Assembly: GCF_013373365.1 (NCBI RefSeq) | Contig: NZ_CP035925.1 | Span: 2,356,001-2,420,000, forward strand | Length of the DNA stretch: 64,000 nt | From: Lentibacillus sp. CBA3610 | GTDB taxonomy: Bacteria; Bacillota; Bacilli; Bacillales; Amphibacillaceae | Direction: 5' to 3' | Part shown: positions 42,116-51,004 of the stretch, in pieces | Layout of the letters: each line of letters begins with the position of its first letter | Position numbering within the stretch: the stretch's first letter is position 1 | Position numbers and translations under genes: made by a program | The notes under the pieces: generated by a model | What the model saw: the letters and a program-made list of their open reading frames with translations, nothing else | The model's database searches: none | What the model was told of the DNA's origin: nothing

Positions 42116-42192
42116 ACAGCTCCCCTTTCTGTCGGCCTTATAATAAAGTTAAATAAGTCGATTGGATATCAACTATCACCTACATTAAGCTT

Positions 42193-43320
42193 TTATACAA
42201 CGGCTCCTTCAACAATCAATTCATTATTAGCAAAACGTTCAAAATGCAGCGGACTTAAATCCAATGTCTCATAGCGGCCTTTTCGGATCATTTCTGACAA
42301 CCCTTTTCCAACTGCAGGTGCCTGCTGCATACCATGCCCGCTGAAACCGCACGCCATGTAGTATCCTTCTAATTGCGGATGCTCGCCGATGATGGCATTT
42401 TGATCTTTTGTATTATGGCTGTATATGCCAGCCCAGCCGTTACTGATTTTGGCACGCTCAAAGTTCGGAATCCGTTCGGCTAATATCGGCCATAGCTGTT
42501 CTTCAAAAAGCGAACGTTTCCACCTGAAATCAATACCGGGCCTCACTTTTTCGGAAAAACCGGTTATGAGCGAATTTCCTTCATGTCTGAAATACACACC
42601 TGTTGGGTCAATGGTGAGCGGCAAGTATTTTTCCAGTGGCTCAGCAATATCAAACTGTATAATTTGACGTTTTAACGGGACGATTGGGAGTGTAAGACCA
42701 ATTTTCTCACTTAATTCGGACGCCCATGGACCCGCGCAGTTGATAACAATCGGAGCCATGTATATATCCCCATTCTCAAGCTGAACACCTGTTGCTTTTC
42801 CTCTCTCTGTCAGGATCGTTTCAACTTCTCCATAAATGTATTGACCACCAAGCTGCTTTACTTTCCTGGCATAGCCCTGCATAACCGAGTACGGATCTAA
42901 ATAGCCATCCTCACCGCAGTAAAGCCCGCCCTGTAAATCATCAACATTTAATTCCGGAATAATTGACAGCAATTCTTCTTTTGCCATCATTTCAGACGGT
43001 ACGCCATGTTTTTGTTGCAATTGGAGCTGTTTTTGCAGCTGTTCGATATTCTCGCCTTTAGCAAGAAAGAGATAACCACGCTGTTTAAAGTCAATTTCGG
43101 CTTTTTCCGTTCCAATTGCCATATCTTCCGCAAAAGTTTTATATTTTTGCAATCCATACCGGCTTATTTGAATATTGATATCCGTCGTGAATAACTGCCT
43201 TAACCCCCCGGCACTTCTCGGAGTTGAAGCATATTCATATATTTTGTCTTTTTCAAATATCGTAATATCACCATCATACCCGTCATTCAGTAAATTAAAG
43301 GCAATACTGGAACCGATCAC
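42193..43320 (-). CDS. FAD-dependent oxidoreductase (DAO family), 5' end frameshifted
   Basis: A D-amino-acid/glycine/sarcosine oxidase-type flavoprotein (375 residues from the GTG at 43320). Conserved parts: STPRSAGGLRQLFT, INCAGPWASEL and GYYMACGFSGHGMQQAPAVG. The GTG start lies inside the FAD-binding motif, since the preceding codons read DIIIVGGGVIGSS in frame but have no usable start. A good start (ATG 43361 or 43358 after GGGGTG) is out of frame by one base; restoring one A to the six-A run at 43349-43354 joins them. So the gene is probably a recent frameshift pseudogene, or the base call is wrong. Confidence 0.75.
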   Translation of the reverse strand: MIGSSIAFNLLNDGYDGDITIFEKDKIYEYASTPRSAGGLRQLFTTDINIQISRYGLQKYKTFAEDMAIGTEKAEIDFKQRGYLFLAKGENIEQLQKQLQLQQKHGVPSEMMAKEELLSIIPELNVDDLQGGLYCGEDGYLDPYSVMQGYARKVKQLGGQYIYGEVETILTERGKATGVQLENGDIYMAPIVINCAGPWASELSEKIGLTLPIVPLKRQIIQFDIAEPLEKYLPLTIDPTGVYFRHEGNSLITGFSEKVRPGIDFRWKRSLFEEQLWPILAERIPNFERAKISNGWAGIYSHNTKDQNAIIGEHPQLEGYYMACGFSGHGMQQAPAVGKGLSEMIRKGRYETLDLSPLHFERFANNELIVEGAVV

Positions 43321-43517
43321 ACCGCCACCGACAATAATAATATCCGTCTTTTTTGCATCATCACCCCAGATATCAGAATAAATTAATTCATAATATTATA
43401 TCTACTTATAACGTATAGCGCACCACATTGCTAATGGTTAAAATGCATAAGATTTATAGCAGCTTATCATAATTATGGAAATTGTGATATAATTCATAAG
43501 ACGATTTAAATAAGGGT

Positions 43518-44722
43518 GTGATAACAATCGAGGGGTTCGTGCAAATTGCACAAAAAGTAGTGAAAGCGGTTTCAATAATATTGCCGTTTGATATCAGTTT
43601 AAGTGATGAACAAGGCTATATCATTGGTTCATCCATCCCCCTGACGAAATGGGCACACTGCATGAACCATCAAAAGAGTGAATCCCGGAAAAATACATTT
43701 TTACTGTTTGACGATGAGAAAATAAAGACTCAGCCAAACGTACTCCCCGGTGTTGCAGCACCATTAAAATTCGATTCTTCGACGATTGGTGTACTCGGGA
43801 TTATTGGCCCTCCGGAAAAGGTCGAACCATATGCACAACTCGTTGTAAAATACGTTGAAATGATGTGGCACGAAACGTTTGACCGACAAATAGAGGAGCT
43901 CGAAACGAAAACACTTGAAACATTTGCCCAGTATATTCTTTTAAACGAAACAACCAATCAGGTAAGAGTTGAGCAATATTGTAAAATGCTTGCCATCTCA
44001 CATCATACAAAACGTTTTTGTATTGTCGTTGATATCGGTGATTCGTTATTCAGCAGCATCCAAAATAAAATTCCCCGTTAACCAGCTGAAAATCGCTTAT
44101 TTGGCTTGCACGCAAAAGCCTATTGAGAGTTCCCAGGATGTCATTTGCCACATTTTGAATACGGAAAAAATTATTTTACTGAAACCGGTTGAATCGGAAA
44201 ATCATTATATGGCAGCATTAGATCAATTTACCAGTCAAAGTCACGCTTTAACCGAATGTTTGAAAACCTATCAATTACGAATGTATCTGCTGCTGCAGGC
44301 CATTTATGCTACACCATTGAGGATATGAGCCAAATTCATATCACGAAGCCGAAAGCTTGATCAAACGTGGGAAACAGCTTGGGATATCACCGCACATCTA
44401 TACATTCCATAACTGGAACTTATTGAAGGAATTGCTCCCCTTTCAAGTTGACGACGATTTTCGGGATAAAATCTTATTTCGATTGCGCTCACTTATTGAA
44501 GATAAAGATTTCCCCGAACTCAGGCAAAACTTTATGGTTTATTGCAAAAATATGATGAATATCAGTCAGGCAGCTAAAGAACTTTTTATTCACCGAAACA
44601 CCCTGATTTACAGACTGAAAAAGATTGAGTCGAGCACATCAATTGATACAAAGAATTTTGAGCATTGTATGATGCTTTATTTGGTATTAAAAAGCTTTGA
44701 TGGGGTAAAAGACCGCTATTGA
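43518..44722 (+). pseudogene. CdaR/PucR-type sugar-diacid regulator, frameshifted
   Basis: Frames in order encode an N-terminal diacid-recognition domain (GFVQIAQKVVKAVS ... LPFDISLSDEQGYIIGSS), a linker domain and a C-terminal PucR helix-turn-helix (NISQAAKELFIHRNTLIYRL). The frame breaks at least three times: at the C4 run 44073-44076, near 44300-44315, and near 44340-44345. Joined, they give about 400 residues, the normal CdaR length. The GTG start at 43518 follows AAGGG. The regulator is divergent from the FAD oxidoreductase/SNF/cyclodeaminase cluster it presumably controlled. It is no longer functional unless the bases are wrong. Confidence 0.8.
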
Positions 44723-44747
44723 GTGAACCTCTCCACCTAATTCAATG

Positions 44748-44805
44748 CAGGGGGGACAGTCCTCCATCACGTTAAAGCGTTAATGCGATGAGGGACAGAC
44801 CCCCT
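44748..44805. repeat. G-rich palindromic repeat, copy C
   Basis: CAGGGGGGACAGTCCTCCAT, then CACGTTAAAGCGTTAATG, then CGATGAGGGACAGACCCCC. It is 25 bp after the regulator remnant and 10 bp before a 28-bp repeat copy. Confidence 0.85.
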
Positions 44806-44815
44806 TTATGCCAAT

Positions 44816-44847
44816 CGTTCAACAAATTTCGGGGCGTCACTGTGACC
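44816..44847 (+). repeat. 28-bp interspersed repeat, copy 7
   Basis: CGTTCAACAAATTTCGGGGC then GTCACTGTGACC. It lies directly downstream of the leftward SEC-C gene's stop codon and next to palindromic copy C. Confidence 0.85.
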
Positions 44848-44857
44848 TATATCCCCC

Positions 44858-45631
44858 CTACGCCCCACAGCATTTCTTATATTTTTTCCCGCTCCCGCAT
44901 GGACATGGGTCATTCCTGCCGATCTTTTTGTTCACAACAGTTTTCCCGTCTTGATTTGTTGCAGTGGTGGTTTTCCGGGTCATTCCCGACTTGTCCATCA
45001 TATGATATGGCTCATCGGGTAGCGGCTTCAGCATCGGCTGTTCTGTTCGACTGTGCAATTCATGCGGTGTAAAACCGTTATTCTCCCACAACCGGACGTT
45101 ATTGGAAAGATCCATGACAAGTTGCATCACTTCCTGAACTTGCTTCTCACCTTCAAATACAATGCCCTGCCTTTCAAATGCCTGGAAAACATTATCCAAA
45201 GAAAAACCAAGTTCACATACATCATGAATTTCTGCACACAGCTCTTCCGCTTGGTACGCATCCCCATCGAAAAAATGCTGTTGCACATATTTTTTCAATG
45301 CATGATATTCCTTCGTCCGTTCAAAATACAAATCATCTTTGTATTTCAACAGTTCTTTTTGATTCGGAATGTAGAATGGCTTATTCCGACGTTTTGCCAA
45401 TTCCTGCTCAAATTCATCAAATTCCATAATCGCCTCATGTACAAAATAGCCCCCATAGAATTCAACAAAGTTTTGGTCCAGTTCATCCACATGATTGTTT
45501 GCCTTGTCATCCACATCCGCTGCTTCAATGTTTTCATCATTTTGCATATTGTATATCTCAACAACTTTATCCCTGTGAACCAGTCCATATAAGTTTGTAA
45601 GGGCAATGATATAATCCATCACCATACTCAT
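44858..45631 (-). CDS. SEC-C metal-binding motif protein
   Basis: A 257-residue soluble protein ending in a textbook SEC-C zinc motif ([20 protein letters not shown]), as found at the end of SecA and of many uncharacterised proteins. The first 200 residues are helical and acidic, with no recognised enzyme domain. RBS AAAGAGGTGG. The SEC-C tail may bind SecB-like partners or nucleic acid; the function of stand-alone members is unknown. It is flanked on both sides by copies of the composite repeat. Confidence 0.85.
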   Translation of the reverse strand: MSMVMDYIIALTNLYGLVHRDKVVEIYNMQNDENIEAADVDDKANNHVDELDQNFVEFYGGYFVHEAIMEFDEFEQELAKRRNKPFYIPNQKELLKYKDDLYFERTKEYHALKKYVQQHFFDGDAYQAEELCAEIHDVCELGFSLDNVFQAFERQGIVFEGEKQVQEVMQLVMDLSNNVRLWENNGFTPHELHSRTEQPMLKPLPDEPYHMMDKSGMTRKTTTATNQDGKTVVNKKIGRNDPCPCGSGKKYKKCCGA

Positions 45632-45686
45632 TAAAAATCCACCTCTTTCTGTCGCACCTTTTTCCTACTATATTAACATATTCTTT

Positions 45687-45744
45687 CAGGGGTCTGTCCC
45701 CCATCACGTTAATGCGTTAATGCATTGAAGAATAGTCCCCCCCC
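45687..45744. repeat. G-rich palindromic repeat, copy D
   Basis: CAGGGGTCTGTCCCCCATCA, then CGTTAATGCGTTAATGCATTGA, then AGAATAGTCCCCCCCCTG. The right arm has decayed. It is followed 12 bp later by a 28-bp repeat copy. Confidence 0.75.
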
Positions 45745-45756
45745 TGCTGACAATCG

Positions 45757-45786
45757 TTCGACAAACTTCGGGGTGTCACTGTGACC
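45757..45786 (+). repeat. 28-bp interspersed repeat, copy 8
   Basis: TTCGACAAACTTCGGGGTGT then CACTGTGACC. The core palindrome is intact. Confidence 0.8.
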
Positions 45787-45866
45787 GAGAGATAGGGACC
45801 TCATGTTTCATTTCGTATTCGGCGTGAAACACTGCATACAAAGATTAAAGTGAAAGGGTGAGATAA

Positions 45867-46217
45867 ATGCTGGAAATAAAAGGTGAAAACCAGGGTGAGA
45901 TTTTAGAGGTGACGACTGAGGGGACAGCGACACAGGATGACTTACAAAAATTTGAGGAGGGTTTAAAGACTAAAAAGCTTCAAGAGGACCCTGTCAACAT
46001 TTTGTTTATTTTCAAGAACATTGATGGAAACACGCCAAAAGCGATGTTGGAAGGCTGGAAAATTGTTACACATCTGAAAAGCATAAAGAAAAGCGCTATT
46101 GTCGCAGATGAAACGTTTGTAGGCCTTAACGAAAAAATAGAAAAACTTATACCGGGTGTGGAAATAAAACAGTATCCGCTGGAAGAACTGGAAGCAGCAA
46201 GGGGATGGCTTAAGTGA
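45867..46217 (+). CDS. SpoIIAA-like / STAS-SEC14 domain protein
   Basis: A 116-residue single-domain protein of the SpoIIAA-like (STAS/SEC14) group: MLEIKGENQGEILEVTTEGT, a central strand VNILFIFKNIDG, then KKSAIVADE and a C-terminal LEELEAARGWL helix, as in family members of 115-125 residues. It is cytoplasmic. The role is not defined; a lipid- or ligand-binding adaptor is the usual suggestion. RBS AAAGGGTGAG. Single gene in accessory surroundings. Confidence 0.8.
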   Translation: MLEIKGENQGEILEVTTEGTATQDDLQKFEEGLKTKKLQEDPVNILFIFKNIDGNTPKAMLEGWKIVTHLKSIKKSAIVADETFVGLNEKIEKLIPGVEIKQYPLEELEAARGWLK

Positions 46218-46297
46218 CAGGTGCAAAATAAAAATGCTACACCAGCCTTAATATGATTTCTGATAAAAAACATGATTTTTTACACAAATTATATAGC

Positions 46298-46972
46298 TCA
46301 CTCTGAATCCGAAAAAGAGTTACAGTCAACCGATTCGTCTATACAGTGAATTACCAACTTTAATAAAACCCTATTCTTATCTATTTCTTTAGAGATAGAA
46401 CTGATTGAAGCAAGAAGTAGTAGCCAAACAATTGCCAGAATAATTAGATATATATATGAAGCTGTTGAATTAAATTCTAATAATCCATTTATTAAGGGCA
46501 CAATAGATGATGTTATTACTGCTATCAAAATCGTATAGGTAACTATGTTGATCGTTTTTAGTTTTGGGCTTTCAACTCTACCCTCTAAGTAAATTCTCAA
46601 CATTTCTAATTTTTCTTTAGTATTGAATTCTTTTTTTATCTCCTTCTTCACACTACCAAAGTTTTTTATGAGGGCTGTTTCATTAAAGTTTTTAATTTTT
46701 AACAATCGTTCATGCAAATTCAACCAATGTTCTTCTCCTAACCAATCTAACATATTAGATTGGTTAGTTTTTCTTATAAGATGCCAGTTATATATTTTTT
46801 CACTGATTTTTTCTGAAAGTAACAAGAGAAAATTCATTATAGCTATAACAATTAAAGCAGCAATAATCATTTCTGTTATTTGGTTCTTTATATTCTCAAA
46901 GTCAATGAATACTTCTCTTCCAATAATTAGTAGCAATAAAAAATTTAAAATAATATAAGTTAGCTGCTTCAT
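46298..46972 (-). CDS. hypothetical membrane protein
   Basis: A 224-residue protein with two N-terminal membrane segments (about residues 5-20 and 35-55) and two C-terminal ones (about 145-165 and 172-192), separated by a charged cytoplasmic domain of about 85 residues rich in Lys/Glu (KKEIKKEFNTKEKLEML). RBS GAGGG. Not recognised. Its AT content and codon use are higher in A/T than the metabolic genes to the left, consistent with acquired DNA. A second unknown gene follows upstream in the same direction. Confidence 0.65.
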   Translation of the reverse strand: MKQLTYIILNFLLLLIIGREVFIDFENIKNQITEMIIAALIVIAIMNFLLLLSEKISEKIYNWHLIRKTNQSNMLDWLGEEHWLNLHERLLKIKNFNETALIKNFGSVKKEIKKEFNTKEKLEMLRIYLEGRVESPKLKTINIVTYTILIAVITSSIVPLINGLLEFNSTASYIYLIILAIVWLLLLASISSISKEIDKNRVLLKLVIHCIDESVDCNSFSDSE

Positions 46973-47023
46973 AACAAATCCCTCAATTCGGGCCGGATGG
47001 CTAAAAGTTTCTTCATTTCATGG

Positions 47024-47623
47024 TTATTTACCTTCCCTATAAGAATTGTATAAAACAATCACATAATGATTTTTTATCAATTTTGCATTAATAACGCCTA
47101 ATTCAATGATAGAGTCATACCCTTTAATTTCAAGGTCATCCAGAACATATGAAAAATAAAACTCAGGCAATAATCGACGCATAGAGTGATGCCATAACAT
47201 ATTTTTATCTTTCAATTTGGACAAAATGCCATGTTGAACAGCCCTTAACCAGCGAAAACTATTACCACGCAAATTTTCCGGTAAATCATTCAATATATCT
47301 GTGATAAAGCTGTATAACCATACTGCTGCCAACAATTCAGAATCATCTTTTGCCTTAATGAGGTAATCAGCCGTTTGCAAGGTTCCTTTATTTAGGGAAT
47401 CACCAAAAAATAGAAAACTAAAGGAATTTTTAGTGACTTCATTGATACGCTCCTTATAATCATCTTTATATATCCAATCGTATCCATAAATACTGTGATT
47501 CGTATCCTCATATTGAAATTTGATATGTTCTAAGTGAACAGGCTCCAACAGTTCTGGAGCAAGACGACCAGCAATCAGTTTCCAATTAACATAAATGTCT
47601 TTCCATTTCACCACTTCCAGCAT
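47024..47623 (-). CDS. hypothetical protein
   Basis: A 199-residue soluble protein, aromatic-rich (WKDIYVNWKLIAG near the start, HHSMRRLLPEFYFSYVLDDL near residue 145). I do not recognise a family. RBS AGGGGGATT lies at normal distance from the ATG. It is co-oriented with, and 51 bp upstream of, the four-segment membrane protein gene, so the two may form a unit. No evidence for function. Confidence 0.6.
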   Translation of the reverse strand: MLEVVKWKDIYVNWKLIAGRLAPELLEPVHLEHIKFQYEDTNHSIYGYDWIYKDDYKERINEVTKNSFSFLFFGDSLNKGTLQTADYLIKAKDDSELLAAVWLYSFITDILNDLPENLRGNSFRWLRAVQHGILSKLKDKNMLWHHSMRRLLPEFYFSYVLDDLEIKGYDSIIELGVINAKLIKNHYVIVLYNSYREGK

Positions 47624-47824
47624 GACTTAATCCCCCTCACATTTATAAATAAAAATAAATCTATGCATGTTATATGAAGTTTGTAAAATAATTTCTTGCA
47701 AAGCTTTTGATCCATAATTGGTTATAACTATATTTCGATGAAATGCTACAAAATTCCTGCAACAAAGTGACACTTTTATACTAATAATTTTTTAATTCTA
47801 TATAAAAAACTATAGTTCTACTAG

Positions 47825-47977
47825 TATTCAAGAACTAAAATTACTTCTATACAACATGCCATCGAGGAAAAAGACAGTGCCTACAGGTTAAACGGACCAG
47901 CATTGGAGTTTCTAAATTCACTAAATGATTTAAAAGCAAGAATTGATGAAGTTTCTCCTCATTTAGAAGAAAAATAA
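47825..47977 (+). pseudogene. unidentified coding remnant
   Basis: A stop-to-stop frame without start codon or ribosome binding site: HAIEEKDSAYRLNGPALEFL, then NSLNDLKARIDEVSPHLEEK and stop, followed at once by a hairpin. It reads like the C-terminus of a small helical protein whose 5' part has been lost. Family not recognised. Confidence 0.3.
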
Positions 47978-47983
47978 GAATTC

Positions 47984-48022
47984 AGCGTCAAATATCCTTT
48001 TAGTTTAAAAATATTTGACGCT
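47984..48022. terminator. hairpin between two gene remnants
   Basis: AGCGTCAAATAT, 15-nt loop, ATATTTGACGCT: a perfect 12-bp stem directly after the remnant's stop codon. No T run. Confidence 0.5.
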
Positions 48023-48029
48023 TCTCCTC

Positions 48030-48345
48030 CTCCCTGCCTCAACAAAGCCACCTGCTCATGATAAGCTGCATCAATAATCGCCAGATGCTTGGCTAATTGC
48101 TCCTGCATTCCCGACACACCCCAATACCAATCTGTTGATTAATCTCTACTTTTGCTTCGGTTATAAGCACTTCCCCCCTAAAAAAACAATGTATTCTTTG
48201 CTGATTCCCGCATCTTGACCATGGTCAATCCATAACGCGGGGCCACTATTTCCTGGCATTCATGGCTTTGCATAATGGTTTCGGCAAGGTTTTGAACCAG
48301 ACTCGAATCTTCCGGATAGATTTCGTGCGTCTTTCATTGAGATGC
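48030..48345 (-). pseudogene. phnG-like (C-P lyase subunit) remnant
   Basis: Read leftwards with frameshifts, the sequence encodes SSLVQNLAETIMQSHECQEI, VAPRYGLTMVKMRESAKNTL, then GEVLITEAKVEINQQIGIG and MQEQLAKHLAIIDAAYHEQV. The R-GL-MVK-RES and LGEVL-TEA motifs and the LAIIDAA end are those of PhnG, a subunit of the methylphosphonate C-P lyase complex. At least two frame breaks (a T run and a second shift about 70 bp on) inactivate it. No other phn gene is intact here, so it is the trace of a lost phosphonate cluster. Confidence 0.7.
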
Positions 48346-48577
48346 AACTCCTTTTCGTAATACCATCAGCCATCTTCGATATTTGGTTGGCCAATTATGT
48401 ATAATCCTTCTTGTAAATCTTAAGTGAATCCAAATTAGAGCTTGCTTACTGAGTATCCACATTTTCCGGAGACCGATTGGTGGCTATGAACAATTAATTC
48501 ATACAATAAAAATTCGGGAAATAACAGGCACCCTTCTAGCGAAACTATCTACTTAAGTTTAGCGGTGCAACATCATC

Positions 48578-49438
48578 CTAAAATAAGGTTAGCTGAATTC
48601 CGGACTTACCTTTAAACTCTTTATCAACTAATTCTCTTAGTTCATAAATCGTGTTACAACTTCTCGCCATGCCTATAATTTGCCATATATGTTCTGTAAG
48701 TGCCCTAACCCCATGATTTTCATTTAACCATTGATGATATTTAACATGAGAAGGCATCATAGGCTTATTATCTCGTAAATATTTTGCAAGATCTTCATCA
48801 ATGCAATCGTAAATAAATTCATTTACTAATTTTCCCCAGTACCTTGGCCTAGAATGAATATTCCCCTCCCAATTAGTCAACCTGCCAAATTGTCTCCATA
48901 ACTCGTCAGGAAACGTCTTTTCCCAGTCTCTTAATTGATCTGCCAAGAAGAATTTAAGTTTTAGCTGCAATGCATTTTCTTCCCTTAAATTCTGGTAACC
49001 TGTTGCTTCATCAATTAAGGCTGTTATTCCAACTTTTGCACAGGCTAAAATATATTGTTGTGCGTTAATTACAATGTCTTTCTGTGCATTACTTAAATCT
49101 TCCTTGTTGTTTGCTTCAATAAATGCTGTACAAACATCCATGAAATCCTCTGAATTGTAGCCTTTTTCAACTTTCCCATTCAGCATAAATTCAACAGCGC
49201 CTTGTGGAACCCTGTCATTGTTTTTATCATTTAATGGTGTTAGCCTTTCTGGTAGATACTTCTGTATATTTGATGCGGCGAGATAATTTCCAAACTTACC
49301 ATGTTCTTTACCTCTTAATGCTTTTGTTAAATTTGAAAATCGGAAAATCCTTTGGCCATTGTCTAAAACATAACATGGAAGTTCATTAAAAACTTCCAAA
49401 ACACCACTTGCTATTACTTCTGCTCTTTGTGCGTCCAT
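48578..49438 (-). CDS. P63C domain protein (phage-associated)
   Basis: A 286-residue soluble protein with a C-terminal P63C domain (about residues 160-275): FFLADQLRDWEKTFPDELWR, then RPRYWGKLVNEFIYDCIDED, then YHQWLNENHGVRALTEHIWQ. The family is found mostly in phages, prophages and mobile islands. The N-terminal half (NGQRIFRFSNLTKALRGKEHG) resembles the KilA/Bro-like N-regions often fused to it. The function is unknown. RBS AAAGGGAG. It is one of the clearer signs that 46-57 kb contains mobile-element debris. Confidence 0.85.
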   Translation of the reverse strand: MDAQRAEVIASGVLEVFNELPCYVLDNGQRIFRFSNLTKALRGKEHGKFGNYLAASNIQKYLPERLTPLNDKNNDRVPQGAVEFMLNGKVEKGYNSEDFMDVCTAFIEANNKEDLSNAQKDIVINAQQYILACAKVGITALIDEATGYQNLREENALQLKLKFFLADQLRDWEKTFPDELWRQFGRLTNWEGNIHSRPRYWGKLVNEFIYDCIDEDLAKYLRDNKPMMPSHVKYHQWLNENHGVRALTEHIWQIIGMARSCNTIYELRELVDKEFKGKSGIQLTLF

Positions 49439-49599
49439 ATTAAACGCTCCCTTTTAAAATAATAATCATGAACACTTTTGACTTTCCCCATTTCACTATA
49501 TTATTTTCTATAATTTGTTACTCTTTCCTTTCATATCCAGCATGACTTTTGCATCTCATCCATGATTAATTAACATATTGTCTGGTGCGGTGCACAACA
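49439..49599. other. AT-rich spacer, no gene seen
   Basis: Region between the P63C gene and the sigma-factor remnant. It holds the P63C promoter area; I see no other feature. Confidence 0.4.
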
Positions 49600-49731
49600 G
49601 GAAGTTTGCCTGATATGAGGACATAATCCACTTCGACAATGGCTTCCTCTTAATCTGTGGTGGCAGTTCAGCCGGTCGATGTAATAATTAATCCGCCACT
49701 CGTTTTGTTTGAAATTCTCCTCGAATGTTTC
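49600..49731 (-). pseudogene. sigma-factor gene remnant, copy A
   Basis: Read leftwards, TFEENFKQNEWRINYYIDRL matches the N-terminus of the sigma-70-like protein at 54270-54593 (TFEEIFNQNERRIYYYIHRL). The rest is degraded. The upstream 200 bp also match copy B, so the gene start and its leader were duplicated together. Confidence 0.65.
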
Positions 49732-49755
49732 AACTCCCCATAAACATTAGATATA

Positions 49756-49958
49756 TAGATGATCTTTCACCCCTACAATCGAAACAAATTGCCATTTGGG
49801 GCATGGAAATGTTTTTTTCAGCTGACAACGCCGCCTTTTCCAGGTTCATTTCGATTGTAGGGATGAAGAGGCATATAAACATTTATAAAAAAAAGGGGCT
49901 TCACTCAAGTGTTCATTTTTATTTGGCAGAAACTGGCTACTTTAGTTTAGCAGTCACA
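49756..49958. repeat. sigma-leader repeat with hairpin element, copy A
   Basis: Matches 54604-54816 over its length, from TAGATGATCT to TTTAGTTTAGCAGTCACA. It contains an inverted-repeat element at 49768-49865 with arms CACCCCTACAATCGAAA and TTTCGATTGTAGGGATG. A fragment of its right end (ACTTAAGTTTAGCGGTGCAAC) recurs near 48550. Confidence 0.8.
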
Positions 49959-50123
49959 ATAGCAACCATGATGGTATTCATGCTATCTTCTACAAAAAAA
50001 TCAGGTCTTTTTCCCTTGACATTTAGAATAAATAAAATTATTATGTATATAACAATAACTAATGAGCTTGTTTTTCTCGAAGGCCTACGTGCCACGTGGG
50101 CTACTGAGTAGAGGAAAGGGGGC

Positions 50124-50966
50124 TCATTTATTTTTTGGTCTGTACGCCTTATTATATACAGCCTCCCTGGGAATAAATTTCCAGTGCCTGTATGAGTGTT
50201 TCCATCTTTTTGATTTGTCACCGTTTGTACCAGTTGACTCTCCAATGTTAAAGTTAGGATAAATGTCTCTGATATGACTGTAAATATGTTTGTACAACTT
50301 TTCTTTTGCTATTGTTCTTTTTCCTCTTCTTTTTGATCCATCTGCTTTCGCCAAATGTTTATTATTTAACCTGAATTCCATGGCCCCTAGTACGATATCA
50401 ATACATTGCAAAATAACATGATTATGCGATTCTGCTTCAGCAATGTCGTCTTTACTATGAATGACAATATTATTTAATTGAAAGTCGGGATCAAACTGTA
50501 ACTTATAAATAAAGTTAATAAACGCTTGGTTTTTTTTCTTTGTATCCGGTAATTGATCAAAAAATGGATAGATAGAGACTCTCTTCTTCGGATTTGAATT
50601 AGAATATATAAGACCAAATGCATGCTTAAAAAATTGGTAATAAAGTATAAAATATTCATTTTGCTGCTGATAATAGGACAGTTGATTTATCTCATATCGA
50701 TTATGTGTAAACATTATCCTCACTTTAATTTTATCCCTTTTCACATAATAAAAGAATTGATCCATCAACTGTTTATATTTATCCAGATATTTTTCGGTTA
50801 CCTTCTGCCATTTAACTTCATTAAAAAGATTCAATTCCTCTTTTTTCAATTCTAATGAACCTCTTACAATATGAAAATCATTTGATCTAACTAGAGCACC
50901 ACCATAAAAATTGCTGAAATACTTCCCGCGTTTTTCAGATTCATCACAGTAAATGATATATTGCAT
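50124..50966 (-). CDS. DUF3800 domain protein
   Basis: A 280-residue protein of the DUF3800 family, thought to have an RNase H-like fold. The opening YIIYCDESEKRGKYFSNFYGGALV (conserved DES), the central SIYPFFDQLPDTKK (Asp) and ILQCIDIVLGAMEFRLN (D-x2-LGA) are the family's acidic motifs. It ends in a Lys/Arg-rich tail. Members occur in mobile islands and defence-rich regions; activity is unproven. RBS AAAAGGAG. An unknown helical protein gene lies 38 bp upstream in the same operon. Confidence 0.85.
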   Translation of the reverse strand: MQYIIYCDESEKRGKYFSNFYGGALVRSNDFHIVRGSLELKKEELNLFNEVKWQKVTEKYLDKYKQLMDQFFYYVKRDKIKVRIMFTHNRYEINQLSYYQQQNEYFILYYQFFKHAFGLIYSNSNPKKRVSIYPFFDQLPDTKKKNQAFINFIYKLQFDPDFQLNNIVIHSKDDIAEAESHNHVILQCIDIVLGAMEFRLNNKHLAKADGSKRRGKRTIAKEKLYKHIYSHIRDIYPNFNIGESTGTNGDKSKRWKHSYRHWKFIPREAVYNKAYRPKNK

Positions 50967-51004
50967 AATTTGCTCCTTTTATATAACCCAATTCAATTGT
51001 TGAT

